64,000 nucleotides of DNA from Cellulomonas sp. Root485 (GTDB lineage: Bacteria; Actinomycetota; Actinomycetes; Actinomycetales; Cellulomonadaceae): contig NZ_LMFC01000004.1 in assembly GCF_001426705.1 (NCBI RefSeq), positions 124,001 to 188,000 on the forward strand, in the 5' to 3' direction. Positions 18,317 to 27,876 of this stretch are shown piece after piece. The stretch's first letter is position 1. Each line of letters starts with the position of its first letter. The notes below the pieces were generated by a model. The model had not been told where the DNA came from, did no database searches, and saw only the letters and a list, made by a program, of their open reading frames with translations. A program made the position numbers and the translations under genes.

Positions 18317-18783
18317 GCTCGGAAGCCTGAGGCGATGTCGCTGGGTGCTCGCTCGTCGTCAGCGGCCCTGTGCCTCATAGCGGCGCGATGAGGGGGCGTG
18401 GCTGCTCGGTCGCCGCTCGATGAGACGGGGCTCAGGTCTGCGACAACGGAGCCGGCGTACACGGTCCGAATCATCGCGCCCCCCGCGATCGACACCCGCA
18501 CTCGAGGCACTCATCGTCGCGCGTGTCAGGTTTGCGCGCAATGTACCGATTCTTGGGACGACCTGGACACGCCTCCGACAGCCACCCGGCCCGCCGCTTG
18601 GGCCCGGACCGCGCTGCGCGAGCTCAGCCGCCTGTCGGTCGGACGCACGCCGACTCCGGTGAGGGCGCGCGATCGAGTGACAGGGCTACTGCGCGGCTGC
18701 GCGAGTGCCGATGATCGTGGGGTATGCACCGTTCGTTGCGCCGTCACCCGGACGGTACGCGCGATCTCGAACGAGGAGTCGTC
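18317..18783. other. 467-base intergenic stretch, nothing recognised
   Basis: Divergent region between the hydrolase fusion and the secreted repeat protein. Short open frames exist on both strands but none has a plausible ribosome-binding site plus protein-like composition. No clear hairpin with U-run, tRNA or riboswitch pattern was seen. It presumably holds both promoters. Confidence 0.5.
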
Positions 18784-19227
18784 ATGGGCAGCAGCTCGCG
18801 GGCCAGGTTCCAGCGGCTCCACCTCGGTGCGAAGGTGGGCATCGCCGTGGCAGCCGGTGCGCTGACCGTGGCGATCGCCGTCCCGGCAGTTGCCGACTCA
18901 GCGACGAACGACGGCGGTGACCAGGTCGTCGTCGCCCCGACCGAGGAGCCGACGACAGAGCCGACGACCGAGCCGACGACAGAGCCGACGGTCGAACCTG
19001 CTGCGGAGCCCTCCGAGGACCCGAGCGCCGAGTCGGTGACCGAGCCCACGAGCGACGCCGGTGAGGCTGACGAGCCGAAGGACGACAACTTCGGTGCATG
19101 GGTCTCGGAGCAGGCTCACGACGGTGGCGTCGACGGGCAGGCGATCTCCGAGGCGGCGCACCAGCGCAACGACGAGCGCAAGGCGGCCAAGGCCGCGGCG
19201 GCACCGAAGCCTGCACACGGCAAGTAG
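18784..19227 (+). CDS. Secreted or anchored protein with Thr-Glu-Pro repeats
   Basis: 147 residues from an ATG with GAGGAG five bases upstream. A basic N-terminus and hydrophobic segment (about 18-37, ending AVADS) form a signal peptide. The mature protein has a low-complexity stalk built on TTEP units, then acidic Ser/Glu/Pro spacer, and a C-terminal helical region (NFGAWVSEQAHDGGVDGQAISEAAHQRNDER) that ends in Lys/Ala. The C-terminal block resembles short helical repeats seen in many actinobacterial exported proteins of unknown role. No enzyme motif is present. A stalk spanning the cell wall is a reasonable guess. Confidence 0.75.
   Translation: MGSSSRARFQRLHLGAKVGIAVAAGALTVAIAVPAVADSATNDGGDQVVVAPTEEPTTEPTTEPTTEPTVEPAAEPSEDPSAESVTEPTSDAGEADEPKDDNFGAWVSEQAHDGGVDGQAISEAAHQRNDERKAAKAAAAPKPAHGK
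18946..18993 (+). repeat. 12-bp tandem repeat (four units) encoding TTEP/TVEP
   Basis: Four head-to-tail units of GAGCCGACGACA with small changes (last unit GAGCCGACGGTC). It stays in frame and adds the four-residue unit EPTT. Copy number is likely to vary between strains. Confidence 0.85.
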
Positions 19228-19239
19228 ACAGGCGATCCG

Positions 19240-20940
19240 TCAGCGGGGCTCTCGCAGCCCGCTGGCGCGGCGCACCGGCGTCTCGACGGCGGTGCGGATC
19301 GCGTCGTCCGTGCCGATGACGCGGACGTGCTCGCGGGCGCGGGTCACTGCTGTGTAGAGCAGCTCGCGGCTGAGCAGCGGTGACCCGACCGGTGGGAGCA
19401 GGAGCGTCACGCGCGCGAACTGGCTGCCCTGACCGCGGTGGACCGTCATCGCATGGACGGGCTGGACGGCGGGCAGCCGGTAGGGGCGCACGAGGCGCGG
19501 GGCGTCGGGCTCACCGAAGGCCACGACCACACCGTCGAGACCGTCGGAGACCACGACGCCCGTGTCGCCGTTGTAGAGGCCGCTGGCCCGGTCGTTCTCG
19601 GTGACGAGGAGCGGGCGGCCCAGGGGCCACGGACCGGACCCGCTGCCGATCCACGTCTCAGCGGTCGCGGCCCAGTGGGCCACGCCGAACGGTCCTTCGC
19701 GGTGGGCGAGCAGGAGGCGGTGGGTGCCGAGCGCCGTCAGTGCCGCGGCCGAGTCGCCGACCCGTGCGGCGTCGACGAGCGCCTGGCCGCTGGTCTCGAC
19801 GTCGTCCCGCAGGCCGGCGACGTCCCGCGGGGTCAGGCGTTCGTCGGCGGGCTCGACCAGGGAGAGGTGCTCGTCGCCGGAGCGCAGCACCCGCAGGGCG
19901 CTGTCGGCGTCGCCGAGCCGGATCGCCTCGGCCAATTCAGCGAGCGCGGGGCCGTAACGGTAGGCGTGCGTCAGCCGGACGACGCCGCGGGGGAGGGCCG
20001 CGACGAGATCACCCAGGACGGCGCCCGCCTCGACGCTGGCCAGCTGGTCCGGGTCGCCGACGAGGACGAGACGGGCGGTCGGGCGCAGCGCCTCCACCAG
20101 CCGGGCCATCAGCGACAGGGACACCATCGAGGACTCGTCGACGATGACGACGTCGTGCGGCAGGCGGCGCAGGCGGTCGTGCCGGAAGCGGGTCGTCGTG
20201 CCGGGGCGCCAGCCGAGCAGGCGGTGGACCGTGGTCGCGCGCAGGGAGCCGACGGCCCCCACGTCTGCGGCGCCGAGCTGCGCGATCTCCGCGTTGACCG
20301 ACTCCTGCAGGCGAGCGGCCGCCTTGCCGGTCGGTGCCGCGAGGGCGACCCGCAGGCGCGAGCCGGTGGCGGCCTGCAGCGCGGCGACCAGGCGCGCGAC
20401 GGCGGTCGTCTTGCCGGTGCCCGGGCCGCCCGTCAGCACGGTGAGGTGGGAGGTCGCGGCGGTGCGGACCGCCTCGCGCTGCGCGAGGTCGAAGGGCGAC
20501 GGGTACAGACGGTCGACGGCCGTCGCGAGCGCGACCGGGTCGGCGTCGGCGGCGCGGCTGATGCGGTCGTGCATCGCCGACCGGACCGTCTGCTCGTCGC
20601 GCCAGTAGCGGTCGAGGTAGACCCGGCCGTCGACCCAGCGCAACGGCCGGTCGGCGGGACCGCCCGGGCCGTCCGAGACCAGCGGGCTGAGGCGGACCGC
20701 CTCGCTCCAGCCGGCGGGTGCGTCCGCGACGTCGTCGAGGACCACGCACACCGACCCGCCGCGCAGCGCCTGGACGGCGAGCGCGGCCGCGAGCAGGACG
20801 CGTTCGTCGTCCTCGCCGCCGATCGCGCCGAGACGGCGGGCGACGTGCACGTCCGCGGAGGTCAGCTCCTCGCGGGCCGCGAGCAGACCGGTCACCCGCC
20901 ACGGGATGCTCGCGGCGTACGGGTCGTCGGCGATCGTCAT
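19240..20940 (-). CDS. recD: Exodeoxyribonuclease V subunit alpha (RecD helicase)
   Basis: 566 residues, superfamily 1B 5'-3' helicase. Walker A LTGGPGTGKTTAVARL (about 165), motif Ia LAAPTGKAAARL, Walker B VIVDESSMVS, motif III LVGDPDQLASVEAGAVLGD, and the C-terminal motifs VHAMTVHRGQGSQF and ELLYTAVTRAREHV are all intact. It is a little shorter than E. coli RecD (608). As the fast motor on the 5' strand, it joins RecB and RecC to process double-strand breaks for RecA loading. Its ATG overlaps the recB stop by ATGA, so the three subunits are made together in the order C-B-D. It converges with the repeat-protein gene across 12 bases. Confidence 0.95.
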   Translation of the reverse strand: MTIADDPYAASIPWRVTGLLAAREELTSADVHVARRLGAIGGEDDERVLLAAALAVQALRGGSVCVVLDDVADAPAGWSEAVRLSPLVSDGPGGPADRPLRWVDGRVYLDRYWRDEQTVRSAMHDRISRAADADPVALATAVDRLYPSPFDLAQREAVRTAATSHLTVLTGGPGTGKTTAVARLVAALQAATGSRLRVALAAPTGKAAARLQESVNAEIAQLGAADVGAVGSLRATTVHRLLGWRPGTTTRFRHDRLRRLPHDVVIVDESSMVSLSLMARLVEALRPTARLVLVGDPDQLASVEAGAVLGDLVAALPRGVVRLTHAYRYGPALAELAEAIRLGDADSALRVLRSGDEHLSLVEPADERLTPRDVAGLRDDVETSGQALVDAARVGDSAAALTALGTHRLLLAHREGPFGVAHWAATAETWIGSGSGPWPLGRPLLVTENDRASGLYNGDTGVVVSDGLDGVVVAFGEPDAPRLVRPYRLPAVQPVHAMTVHRGQGSQFARVTLLLPPVGSPLLSRELLYTAVTRAREHVRVIGTDDAIRTAVETPVRRASGLREPR

Positions 20941-23900
20941 GAGCCCGCCAGGAGGTCGGAGAGGGCGACGACGAGCGCGGCCGGCGGACGCCAGGACACG
21001 ACGCCGAACGGGACGCCGTCGACGGTCGGGGTGCTCGGGCCGGCCATCCCGCGCAGGAACAGGTACAGCCCTCCGCCGAGGTGCGACGCCGGGTCGTAGT
21101 CCGGGAGCCGCCAGCGCAGGTAGCGGTGCAGCGCTGCGGAGTACAGGAGCAGCTGCAGCGGGTAGTGGGCGTCCATCATCGCGGCGAGCGTCGACGACGG
21201 CCGGTAGTGCCACAGGGTGAGGGGCTCGTCGAACGTGCCGAGGCGGTTCGTCTTGTAGTCGACGACGAGGTAGCGGGAACCCCCCGGCGCGTCCGCCGGC
21301 ACGCGGAGGACCGCGTCGATGGAACCCGTGAGGTAGCCGCGCAGGCGGGCGGTCGAGAGCTCGTGGAGCCGCTCCGCGTAGGGGGCGAACGGGTCGTCGT
21401 CGGGCAGGTGGGTACGCAGCAGGCCCGCGACGTCGCGGATCGTCGTGGCTGATCGGTGGGGTCCGGTGTCGCCGCCGGCGAGCGGGAGCTCGAAGTCGAG
21501 CTCGGCGAGGCGGTCGCGCGGGCCGATCGCGGCGAGGGAGCGGTCGCCGGCGAGGGGGCCGAGCGGGGTGTGCAGCGAGGGGAGCAGCGCCGCGGCCGTC
21601 GGCGCGGGGTCGGCTGCCAGGAGGGTGCCCGCCTCGACGCAGCGGGCGATGAGCTCGGCGGCCAGGTCCGGGGCGCTCGTGTCGACGAGCTCGAGGACGC
21701 GGTGGGCGAACGTGCCGAAGGTGGTGCCCGACGGCAGGTCGGCCATCGGGGACGGCAGGTCGCGCGCGGCGGCGTGGTCGTCGCCCGGCACCGGGAGGAC
21801 CTCGGGTTCGTCCTGCACCCCGGGAGACTCCGGTTCGCTCCCGACGCGGCTGTCGTGCGCGGCCGCCGTGAGCGCCGAGTACGAGGTCCGGCGCCACGTC
21901 ACGTCCGGCCGTCGGCCCAGCGTCGCGACGCGCAGGTCTGCTGCCGCCGACGGGGTTGGCGCCCACGGGGCGAGGACCGACGCCGACGTCACGACCTCGA
22001 CCTCCAGGTCGTCCGTGGCGAGCGCCCGCAACGCGGCCGTCGTCGTCGCGTCGTTCGTCGACCTCACCAGCTCGGCGGGGTTCCCGTCGGCGTCGCGGGC
22101 GCCGAGCAGGAGCCGCGTGAGAGCACCGCGGCCGGAGTTCGCCGACGGCGCCCACCAGGCGACGACCTGGCTGGTGGCGCGCGTGAGGGCGACGTACGCG
22201 AGCCGCAGGCCCTCGCCGTCGTCGGCTGCCGCACCGGCCGCACGAGCGTCGTCGTACCCCGGGCTGCCCTTGCCGCCGACGTGCAGGAGCCGGACGTCGG
22301 CGCGGTCGTACCCGATGGTCGCCGGGCTGGGCGGCGAGTACTTGTCCCACAGGAATGGCACGAGCACGACGGGGAACTGCAGACCCTTGCTCGCGTGCAC
22401 GGTGATCACCTGGACGGCTGCGGTGTCGGTCTCCAGGCGCCGGCTGCGTTCCTCGGCGTAGTCCTGACCGGCCTCGTCGACGCGGGCGCGCAGCCACTCG
22501 AGCAGCGCCGCGGCGCCGAGCCCGGCGTCCGTCGCGGCCGCGTGCAGGGCCTCGCCGACGTGCCGGACGTCGGTCAGCCGCCGCTCGCCGTCGGGCAGCC
22601 GCACGAGTCGTTCGCGCAGGCCAGCGGCGGCGGTCGCCTCCAGCAGGGACGCGACACCGTGGTCGTCGAGCACGCGCGACCACGTCCGCAGCAGGTCGGC
22701 CAGCTGGTCGCGACGCTCGTCGGACGCCTCGGCGAGCTCGGTCGTGGTCCAGCCGACGAACGGGGTCAGCGCGGCGGCCGACACGAAGCCGCCGACGCCG
22801 GGACGGGCGAGTGCCGACAGCAGGATCAGCCAGTCGCGCGCGGACGGCGTCGCGAACACGCTGGACAGCATCGAGATGACGGCCGGCACGCCGACGGACG
22901 CCAGCGCGCGCTGTACGGCGACGGCATCCCGGTTGACGCGGGTGAGTACTGCGACATCGCCCGGCTCGACCGACCGCCAGCCGTCTCCGTCGGCCACCTG
23001 CTCCTCGTCCAGGGTGCGCAGGACCTGCGCGGCGACGTCCGCGTACACGAGCTCGCGGACCTTTCCGACGGGCGGGTTGGCGGCGCCGTCGGCCGCACCC
23101 AGCGCCGCGCGTGTGACCTGGCGGAGACGCACCGCGGGACCGCCGCGCAGACGCCGGCCCGACCGTGCGGGCTCGATCGGGTGGACGACGATGCGCGGGT
23201 CGCCCAGCGCGGTGCCCGACAGGATCGGCGCGAGCCCGTCGAGCACGGCGGGGTCGGCCCGCCAGTTGCGGTGCAGCGTCTGCGTCGACGCGTCGGCGCG
23301 GGCACGCAGGTACGTCGCGACGTCGGCGCCGCGGAACCGGTAGACCGCCTGCTTCGGGTCGCCGATGAGCACGAGGGTGCGGTGCCCGTGGAACGCGGTC
23401 CGCAGGATGTCCCACTGGACCGGGTCGGTGTCCTGGAACTCGTCGACCATGACGATCCGGTACCGGGAGCGGACGCGCTCCGCAGCTGCGGGTCCCGTCT
23501 CCGGGTCCGTCAGTGCGTCGCGCAGGAGGACCAGCAGGTCGTCGTAGTCGAGCACGCGCAGCGCACGCTTGCGCCGCAGGAGCTCGCGGCGGGCAGCCGT
23601 GGCCAGGCCGTACGAGTCACGCGCCCGCTCGGACGACGAGTCGGCAGGCTCCAGCGTCGCGGCCGCGTCGCTGATCGCCTCGTGCGCGATGGTGCGGGCG
23701 TCCTGGACGTACAGCGTCGGCTTCTCGGTGAACGCGTACTTGCGCAGGTAGAGGTCGTCGACCACCTCCGCCTCCAGGGACGCGATGTCCGGCACCAGCC
23801 GCGCGTCGGGCTCGACGTCGCCGAGCGTGCCCAGCGACGTGAGCATCTGCTGGCAGAAGCCGTGCGTCGTGGTGATCGTCGCGGCGTCGAACTCCGCCAG

Positions 23901-24215
23901 CGCCACCGCGAGGCGCCGCGCCCGGGCGACACGGTCGGTGCCCGCGAGGAGGGCGATGACCGGGTCCGTGGAGGCGGTGTCGTTCCGGAGCGCGCGCTCG
24001 ACCTCGACGAGGCGCTCGCGGACGCGTTCGCGCAGCTCCGAGGTGGCGAGCCGGCCGAACGTCACGAGCATCAGCTCGGGCAGGCGCGCGACGCCCTCGG
24101 CGACGTACCGGGCGGTCAGCGACGCGATCGTCGTCGTCTTGCCCGTGCCCGCACTGGCCTCGAGCACGACGGTGCCCTGCGGCAGCGGACCGCACACGTC
24201 GAACGGCTCGGTCAT
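20937..24215 (-). CDS. recB: Exodeoxyribonuclease V subunit beta (RecB helicase-nuclease)
   Basis: 1092 residues, UvrD-type 3'-5' helicase plus C-terminal nuclease. Walker A LEASAGTGKTTTIASL lies at the N-terminus; Walker B is MVDEFQDTDPVQWDIL; the LIGDPKQAVYRFRGADVATY, ITVHASKGLQFPVVLVP and RLAYVALTRATSQVV motifs follow. The nuclease domain shows YLVVDYKTNRLG, the conserved D-Y-K catalytic signature near the C-terminus, with HYPLQLLLYSAAL after it. So both the motor and the cutting activity look functional. ATG overlaps the recC stop by four bases. Confidence 0.95.
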   Translation of the reverse strand: MTEPFDVCGPLPQGTVVLEASAGTGKTTTIASLTARYVAEGVARLPELMLVTFGRLATSELRERVRERLVEVERALRNDTASTDPVIALLAGTDRVARARRLAVALAEFDAATITTTHGFCQQMLTSLGTLGDVEPDARLVPDIASLEAEVVDDLYLRKYAFTEKPTLYVQDARTIAHEAISDAAATLEPADSSSERARDSYGLATAARRELLRRKRALRVLDYDDLLVLLRDALTDPETGPAAAERVRSRYRIVMVDEFQDTDPVQWDILRTAFHGHRTLVLIGDPKQAVYRFRGADVATYLRARADASTQTLHRNWRADPAVLDGLAPILSGTALGDPRIVVHPIEPARSGRRLRGGPAVRLRQVTRAALGAADGAANPPVGKVRELVYADVAAQVLRTLDEEQVADGDGWRSVEPGDVAVLTRVNRDAVAVQRALASVGVPAVISMLSSVFATPSARDWLILLSALARPGVGGFVSAAALTPFVGWTTTELAEASDERRDQLADLLRTWSRVLDDHGVASLLEATAAAGLRERLVRLPDGERRLTDVRHVGEALHAAATDAGLGAAALLEWLRARVDEAGQDYAEERSRRLETDTAAVQVITVHASKGLQFPVVLVPFLWDKYSPPSPATIGYDRADVRLLHVGGKGSPGYDDARAAGAAADDGEGLRLAYVALTRATSQVVAWWAPSANSGRGALTRLLLGARDADGNPAELVRSTNDATTTAALRALATDDLEVEVVTSASVLAPWAPTPSAAADLRVATLGRRPDVTWRRTSYSALTAAAHDSRVGSEPESPGVQDEPEVLPVPGDDHAAARDLPSPMADLPSGTTFGTFAHRVLELVDTSAPDLAAELIARCVEAGTLLAADPAPTAAALLPSLHTPLGPLAGDRSLAAIGPRDRLAELDFELPLAGGDTGPHRSATTIRDVAGLLRTHLPDDDPFAPYAERLHELSTARLRGYLTGSIDAVLRVPADAPGGSRYLVVDYKTNRLGTFDEPLTLWHYRPSSTLAAMMDAHYPLQLLLYSAALHRYLRWRLPDYDPASHLGGGLYLFLRGMAGPSTPTVDGVPFGVVSWRPPAALVVALSDLLAGS

Positions 24216-27200
24216 CCGACCTCCTCGTGCGCGACCAGGTCGGACCACAGGGCCATCGACAGGGCGCCGAACCGGGTGGACTCGGGGCCGGACGCCTTCT
24301 CCACGAGCAGCCGGTCGAACGTGACCGGGTCCCCGAACGCGAGCAGGTGGTAGTCGTCGACAGCCTCGAAGCCACCCCGCCCCGCGGCCGCGTCCTCGGC
24401 GGTCCCGAGCTCCGCGCGAGCGCTGCCCAGCGCGTCCGCCTCGTCGCCCCCACCGGTACGCGGGTGGGCGTACGCCAGGCTCGTCGCCAGCGGCAGGGGG
24501 AGCGCACCGCACATCGCCTCGTCGTAGAGGTGGACGAGCCGCTGGAGGATCTCCTGCGGGTGCTCCGGCGCGGTGAGCCGGGCGACGCGCGACGGGCGGA
24601 CCTGTCCACGACCGATCGTCACCGCCTCGAACGTGCGGTCCGGAAAGGCGGAGGCCAGTGCGAGCAGCTGCACCCACGCGCGCAGACGGTGCTTCGCGCC
24701 CAGCCGGGAGAACACCGTCCGGACCAGCACGTCGCCGCGCAGGCCGTTGACCGTGCCCGTGAGCACCCGCCCGTCGTCCAGCGGGATCGTGACGTCGACG
24801 CTGGTCGCGGGCTCGACCAGGTACCTCGCCGACGCCGCGAGCAGCGGCTCGACCTGCGCCCGGACCTGCTGGAGCGTCACACCACCGAGGGTGGCCGGTG
24901 GCATGTGACCGCGGCGCCGCTCGGCTGCGCCGGCATCGTCGAGCGAGGTGCCGTCGAGCGCGGCCTGCAGCAGCCGGTCGCCGACGGCCCAGCGGTCCAG
25001 GCCGTCCAGGGCGAGGGGGAGGCGGTCGTCGAGCTGCGGCTCGTCGCCGGGCAGGGTCGCGCCGAGCCGCGTGCGGATGAAGGCGCGGACGGGGTGCTCC
25101 AGCGTGGACGCCAGGTCCTCGAGATCGAGCTGGTCGGTGTCCGGCGGCTCCAATGGCGTCGGCGCGGCCGGCAGGTCGTCGCGGCGTCGCCTGGTGAGTG
25201 CCGCGGCGAGGTCGAGCACGTCGAAGCTGAACGGTTCGCCGCGTCCGAGCCTCCCCGGCACGAAGTTGCGCTCGTCGACGGTCTGGAGCGGGTGGTGGAC
25301 GACGTGGTCCCGCGCCGTCGTTCCGCCGGGGTAGACGGCGGCGTTGTCGATGGCGTCGAGCAGCTCACCGACCGGGACCGCGGGCGGTCGCGACGCACCC
25401 GTGCGCTCGTCGGCGCCCGAGTACACGACGACGAGGTGCTGCTGGGCGCTGGTCACCGCGTCGAGGAACAGCTGACGGTCCTCCTGGCGGGCGTCGCGCT
25501 CACCGACGAGCGGGTCGCGCGCGAGGATGTCGTCGCCGTCGCGACCCGACCCGCGCGGGAACGCGCCGTCGTCCATGCCGAGCAGCGCGACCACCCGGTG
25601 CGGTACGGCCCGCATCGGCGCGAGCGAGCACACGGTCAGCGCACCGGTGCGGAAGTTCGCCCGGGTCGGCCGCCCCGCCAGGTGCGGCTCGAGCAGCGCG
25701 ACCACGTCCGCGAGGCGCAGCGTCGTGCTGGTGGCGGTGCGCACGGCGTCGATCGCCCGGACCGCCTCCGCCTGCTGCCAGCGGTCCGCTGGTGCGACGT
25801 CGGTGAGCAGGCGGACCGCGCGGTCGAGCGCGGCGAACCACTCCGCCGCCGGTCGCGCTCCGTCGAGCTCCTGGAGCGTCGCCGTGAGCCGGTCGACGAA
25901 CTCGGCCACCCGCCCGACCAGGTCCACGTCGCTCGAGCCGACGTCGTCGACAGGCAGGACGGTGCCGACGAAACGCTGGTCCTCCTCGGCCATCGCCACC
26001 CCGAGCAGGAGCCGGTCCAGCGCCGTCGCCCACGTGCCCTGCTTGACGGCACCGAGCTGGTAGCGCTCACGTCGCGACACGTCCTCGCCCCACCGGACCC
26101 CCGACTCCAACGCCCACGCCCGCACGCGGTCGAGCTCCTCGTCGTCGAAGCCGAACCTCCTGCGGACCGGCGCCTGGCCCGCGAGGTCGACCACCGCCGA
26201 TGCGCCGACGCGCGAGTCGGCGAGCTCCAGGAGGGTCGCGACGACCGCGAGGACCGGGTTGGCGTTGCCTGGCGCGCGGTCGGCGATCCGGACCCGCAGC
26301 GTTCGGCCGGGATGCTCCGGGGCTCCCTCGTCGACGCCCGCCGCCGGCCCGAAGGCCGCCTCGACCAGCGGGGCGAACGCCTCGACGTCCGGGCACATCA
26401 CGATGACGTCGCGCGGCTCGAGCGAGTCGTCGTCGGCGAGCAGGCCCACGACCACCTCACGGAGCACCTCGACCTGGCGCGACCGGCCGTGGCACGCGTG
26501 GACCTGGACCGAGTGGTCCGTCCCGTCGGCGTCGTGCTTCGCGCCCTCGACGCGGTCGTCGGAGATCCGGCCCTGGAGCGCACCGAGCACCGTGCCGGGT
26601 CGCGGTGGGACGTCGAGAACCGCGACCTCGGGCTCGAGCTGGAGCACGCGGGTGGCGAGCTCGGTCGCGTCGCTCGCCATCGAGGCGAGCAGCGGGTGCG
26701 TCGCGGGAGTCGGCCGTTCCGACCGGCGCGCCGACGCGCTCGGGCGCAGGCGGCGCCAGAGCGCGAGCGACGGCTGCGGCAGCCACAGGTGGACCTCCCG
26801 ATGTTCCGCGAGCGCGTCCAGCACGCGCAGATGGCCGTCGGGGAGTGCTGTAGCGCCGAACACCGAGAGCCGCACCGGCAGGTCGACCGTCGACGGGTCG
26901 GACCGGAGTCGTGCCAAGGCCTCGTCGAGCCGTTCCGCCGGGGACGGCTCGACGACGGCATCGCGGACCTCGCGCCACAGCCGCGGCTGCCAGAGAAGGT
27001 CGTCGGGGAGCGGCACGCCGAGCCCGTCCTCGTCGCGCCCGACCGCCCAGGCACGCAGCATCTGCGGACGCTGCACGTCATAGGTGGAGAACAGCCGGGC
27101 CACGCGGTGCGCCAGGCGGAACCGGCGACCGCGGCGCACCTCGTCCTGCTCGTCCCCGAGGTAGCGGCTCACCGTGCGGAACCAGTCCGCGCCGTGGTGC

Positions 27201-27553
27201 GCATCGATCGCCGCGAGAACGTGCCACGCGAGCTCGCCCTGGCTCCAGGGATCGTCGTCGGCGCTCGTCGTGGCCAGCGCCTCGCTGACCAGGCGGTGCG
27301 GCGACGGGAACAGCACGTTCGCGCAGATGCCGTCGGTTCTCTCTGTCGTGCCCAGCCGGTGGGAGAGCCGCTGCGCGACCCAACGCTCCACACCACGCGT
27401 CGGGACCGCGACGACGTCCGGTGTGAAGGCGTCCGCAGGGGTGGTCGCGAGGACGTTCGCCAACGCCGCCACCAGCACGTCCGTGCGCTCCGCGACGTGG
27501 ACGCGCAGACCTGAGGGGGTCGTCGACGACGCGGCCTGGGTCACGTTCGGCAC
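24212..27553 (-). CDS. recC: Exodeoxyribonuclease V subunit gamma (RecC)
   Basis: About 1113 residues. It begins with LRVHVAERTDVLVAALANVL and VVAVPTRGVERWVAQRLSHRLG, the dead-helicase start of RecC, and carries GICANVLFPSPHRLV, CHGRSRQVEVLREVVVGLL and a late MDDGAFPRGSGRDGDDIL block typical of RecC. The protein holds the RecBCD complex together and scans for the recombination hotspot (Chi-like) sequence; the host's Chi is unknown. I chose GTG at 27553; GTG at 27544 is also possible and no strong ribosome-binding site decides. It is the first gene of the recCBD operon. Confidence 0.92.
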   Translation of the reverse strand: MPNVTQAASSTTPSGLRVHVAERTDVLVAALANVLATTPADAFTPDVVAVPTRGVERWVAQRLSHRLGTTERTDGICANVLFPSPHRLVSEALATTSADDDPWSQGELAWHVLAAIDAHHGADWFRTVSRYLGDEQDEVRRGRRFRLAHRVARLFSTYDVQRPQMLRAWAVGRDEDGLGVPLPDDLLWQPRLWREVRDAVVEPSPAERLDEALARLRSDPSTVDLPVRLSVFGATALPDGHLRVLDALAEHREVHLWLPQPSLALWRRLRPSASARRSERPTPATHPLLASMASDATELATRVLQLEPEVAVLDVPPRPGTVLGALQGRISDDRVEGAKHDADGTDHSVQVHACHGRSRQVEVLREVVVGLLADDDSLEPRDVIVMCPDVEAFAPLVEAAFGPAAGVDEGAPEHPGRTLRVRIADRAPGNANPVLAVVATLLELADSRVGASAVVDLAGQAPVRRRFGFDDEELDRVRAWALESGVRWGEDVSRRERYQLGAVKQGTWATALDRLLLGVAMAEEDQRFVGTVLPVDDVGSSDVDLVGRVAEFVDRLTATLQELDGARPAAEWFAALDRAVRLLTDVAPADRWQQAEAVRAIDAVRTATSTTLRLADVVALLEPHLAGRPTRANFRTGALTVCSLAPMRAVPHRVVALLGMDDGAFPRGSGRDGDDILARDPLVGERDARQEDRQLFLDAVTSAQQHLVVVYSGADERTGASRPPAVPVGELLDAIDNAAVYPGGTTARDHVVHHPLQTVDERNFVPGRLGRGEPFSFDVLDLAAALTRRRRDDLPAAPTPLEPPDTDQLDLEDLASTLEHPVRAFIRTRLGATLPGDEPQLDDRLPLALDGLDRWAVGDRLLQAALDGTSLDDAGAAERRRGHMPPATLGGVTLQQVRAQVEPLLAASARYLVEPATSVDVTIPLDDGRVLTGTVNGLRGDVLVRTVFSRLGAKHRLRAWVQLLALASAFPDRTFEAVTIGRGQVRPSRVARLTAPEHPQEILQRLVHLYDEAMCGALPLPLATSLAYAHPRTGGGDEADALGSARAELGTAEDAAAGRGGFEAVDDYHLLAFGDPVTFDRLLVEKASGPESTRFGALSMALWSDLVAHEEVG

Positions 27554-27876
27554 TCTAGCCACGACGTGAGGATCGCCGGAGGGCAGAGTCGCACGCTGTG
27601 GATGACGTGGTACTTCGGGTGTTGTCCACAGAAATGGCCTCTGCACCTGCAGCCGGACCGTGGGTGGGTGCTGGTGAACAAGGAGACGATCGTCACCACC
27701 GAGCGCACCGAGCAGACGTTCCGCACTGAGCTGCTCGGCGACGGCATCGACGTCATCGCGACGCCCGATCTGTTCACGCACGACTTCGGCGAATGGCACC
27801 GAGCGCCGCTGGTCGCACAACGCGACGACACGGTCGCCTCATGCAGACGATGCCGCCACGCCGGCGGGCGTAGACC
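27554..27876. other. Gap between recC and a small membrane protein gene, with a coding-like patch
   Basis: Most of this 323-base stretch carries no confident gene. From a GTG at 27668, the plus strand reads about 45 codons with almost all third positions G or C (VLVNKETIVTTERTEQTF..., then DVIATPDLFTHDFGEW), after which codon quality falls off and the frame runs on through the opposite-strand gene to 28159. It could be the start of a decayed gene or a small gene with a mis-set end. I do not call it as a gene. Confidence 0.35.

Noticed and set aside
15044..18391. 1115-codon plus-strand open frame
   Set aside because: Opposite-strand shadow of the hydrolase fusion, whose frame has real motifs (HGG, GDSAGG, membrane helices); the plus-strand translation is Arg/Gly/His-rich noise.
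18526..18822. 98-codon minus-strand frame in the 18.3-18.8 kb gap
   Set aside because: Ser/Arg-rich composition, no ribosome-binding site and overlap with the start of the secreted repeat protein.
19241..19264. Imperfect CAGCGGG/CCCGCTG hairpin at the end of recD as a terminator
   Set aside because: The stem is bulged and lies within recD codons; it could help termination of the convergent gene but the evidence is weak.
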